Below are positions 4,924-5,415 of a DNA stretch of 5,415 bases, in pieces (position 1 is the first letter of the stretch; every line of letters begins with the position of its first letter). The position numbers were made by a program, and so were the translations under genes. Under the pieces are notes generated by a model, which worked only from the letters and a program-made list of their open reading frames with translations, was not told the origin of the DNA and did not search any database. The stretch spans positions 1-5,415 of the forward strand of contig JAJRVB010000062.1 of the NCBI GenBank assembly GCA_024277515.1, in the 5' to 3' direction. Source of the stretch: Nitrospirota bacterium. Its GTDB lineage: Bacteria; Nitrospirota; Thermodesulfovibrionia; UBA6902.

Positions 4924-5415
4924 TTCTTCTTTTTCCCTTTAAAGGATTTACTTATTTGCTGTTCAATCTGCCTCAACTCTTCATCATCAGTTAGCGCCTC
5001 CTGCTCTGCTTCCCGAGCTAGTCGATGTTGGTTGAATATTTCGTACTGTTCAACGGCGAGTCTCTCAGCAATCTCCTTGCTAACCTTACCGGCATTTTGC
5101 AAAATGTCCCGTTCATTGAACTGGAGGAATGCATCCAGCTTTTTTCGCCAGTCACGCATAAATATTTGACGGTGTCTCATTGCCTGATCTTCTGCAAAAT
5201 CAAGGTACATATTGACGATCCGGTTAAGTCTTTCCAGTTCTTCTTTATTCAGGTAATTCTTGGCCACAGTGACATCGCCTTTGCGGACTTTGGAGCCTTT
5301 CCATGCAGTGAGTCCCATATTGGGTTTTGACGCGTCAGCCCGTTCAGAGATCAGTTCTGCTGCTGTCTTGCCTGAAATGGCAAAATGAAGCTTGTTTTGA
5401 ACAATGCTGAAAAAC
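4920..5415 (-). CDS. rhuM: RhuM-family protein (partial, C-terminal 164 residues)
   Basis: The frame is open to the right edge, so the N-terminus is missing; an internal ATG at 5318 is not the true start. The visible part begins FFSIVQNKLHFAISGKTAAE and continues LISERADASKPNMGLTAWKG (21-40), KGDVTVAKNYLNKEEL, NRIVNMYLDFAEDQA, then RDWRKKLDAFLQFNERDIL. This order is the hallmark of the C-terminal half of the virulence RhuM family (Pfam Virulence_RhuM). The tail, rich in Glu, Gln and Lys and ending in a poly-Lys run, is probably helical. RhuM was named for a gene in Salmonella pathogenicity island 3; its molecular function is not established, and members are often seen in mobile or restriction/defence-rich regions. 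The stop overlaps the start of the four-helix-bundle gene by 4 nt, so the two are probably co-translated. Confidence 0.92.
   Translation of the reverse strand, partial: FFSIVQNKLHFAISGKTAAELISERADASKPNMGLTAWKGSKVRKGDVTVAKNYLNKEELERLNRIVNMYLDFAEDQAMRHRQIFMRDWRKKLDAFLQFNERDILQNAGKVSKEIAERLAVEQYEIFNQHRLAREAEQEALTDDEELRQIEQQISKSFKGKKKK

Noticed and set aside
4920..5318. Complete 132-residue protein starting at 5318
   Set aside because: The frame continues without a stop to the window edge, and the upstream residues match the RhuM family, so 5318 is an internal methionine.

Overview
All convincing genes in this window lie on the minus strand, so transcription runs from high to low coordinates. 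Base composition is moderate. The mix of a cobalamin-type radical SAM protein, a GT2 glycosyltransferase, RlpA, a dCMP deaminase, short interspersed repeats and a four-helix-bundle (23S IVS-type) protein suggests a Gram-negative, probably anaerobic environmental bacterium. Nitrospirota or Desulfobacterota-like lineages would fit. This is an inference from gene style only; there is no rRNA or other taxonomic marker here.

Layout in transcription order (right to left). (1) 5415-4920: C-terminal part of a RhuM-family protein, cut by the window edge. (2) 4923-4249: a four-helix-bundle/IVS-type protein with a C-terminal suffix domain. It overlaps the rhuM stop by 4 nt (ATGA), so the two look like a translationally coupled accessory pair. 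An inverted array of degenerate 10-nt repeats lies in frame inside this gene and encodes a low-complexity linker. (3) 4179-3526: rlpA, a septal-ring-type lipoprotein with DPBB and SPOR domains. (4) 3433-3002: a dCMP deaminase. (5) 2998-2893: an intergenic stretch built from CTGACTACTG-type repeats forming a perfect 16-bp inverted repeat. (6) 2892-1882: a cytosolic alpha/beta-hydrolase (lipase/PGAP1-like). (7) 1881-1675: an AT-rich intergenic region holding a short CACGGA/CACTGA repeat related to the array in (2), plus weak promoter candidates. (8) 1674-697: a membrane-anchored GT2 glycosyltransferase. (9) 678-1: the N-terminal 226 residues of a B12-binding radical SAM protein, 18 nt behind the GT2 gene and probably in the same operon, running off the left edge.

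The genes fall into three functional groups. rlpA and the dCMP deaminase are housekeeping: cell-wall remodelling and dUMP supply. The GT2/radical SAM pair looks like a surface glycan or lipid modification operon. The rhuM/four-helix pair looks like mobile or accessory DNA. The least explained signals are the interspersed repeats: one family invades a reading frame and stays translatable, and another abuts the start codon of the hydrolase. No tRNA, rRNA, CRISPR array, transposase or convincing intrinsic terminator was seen. No gene-free stretch exceeds about 210 nt.
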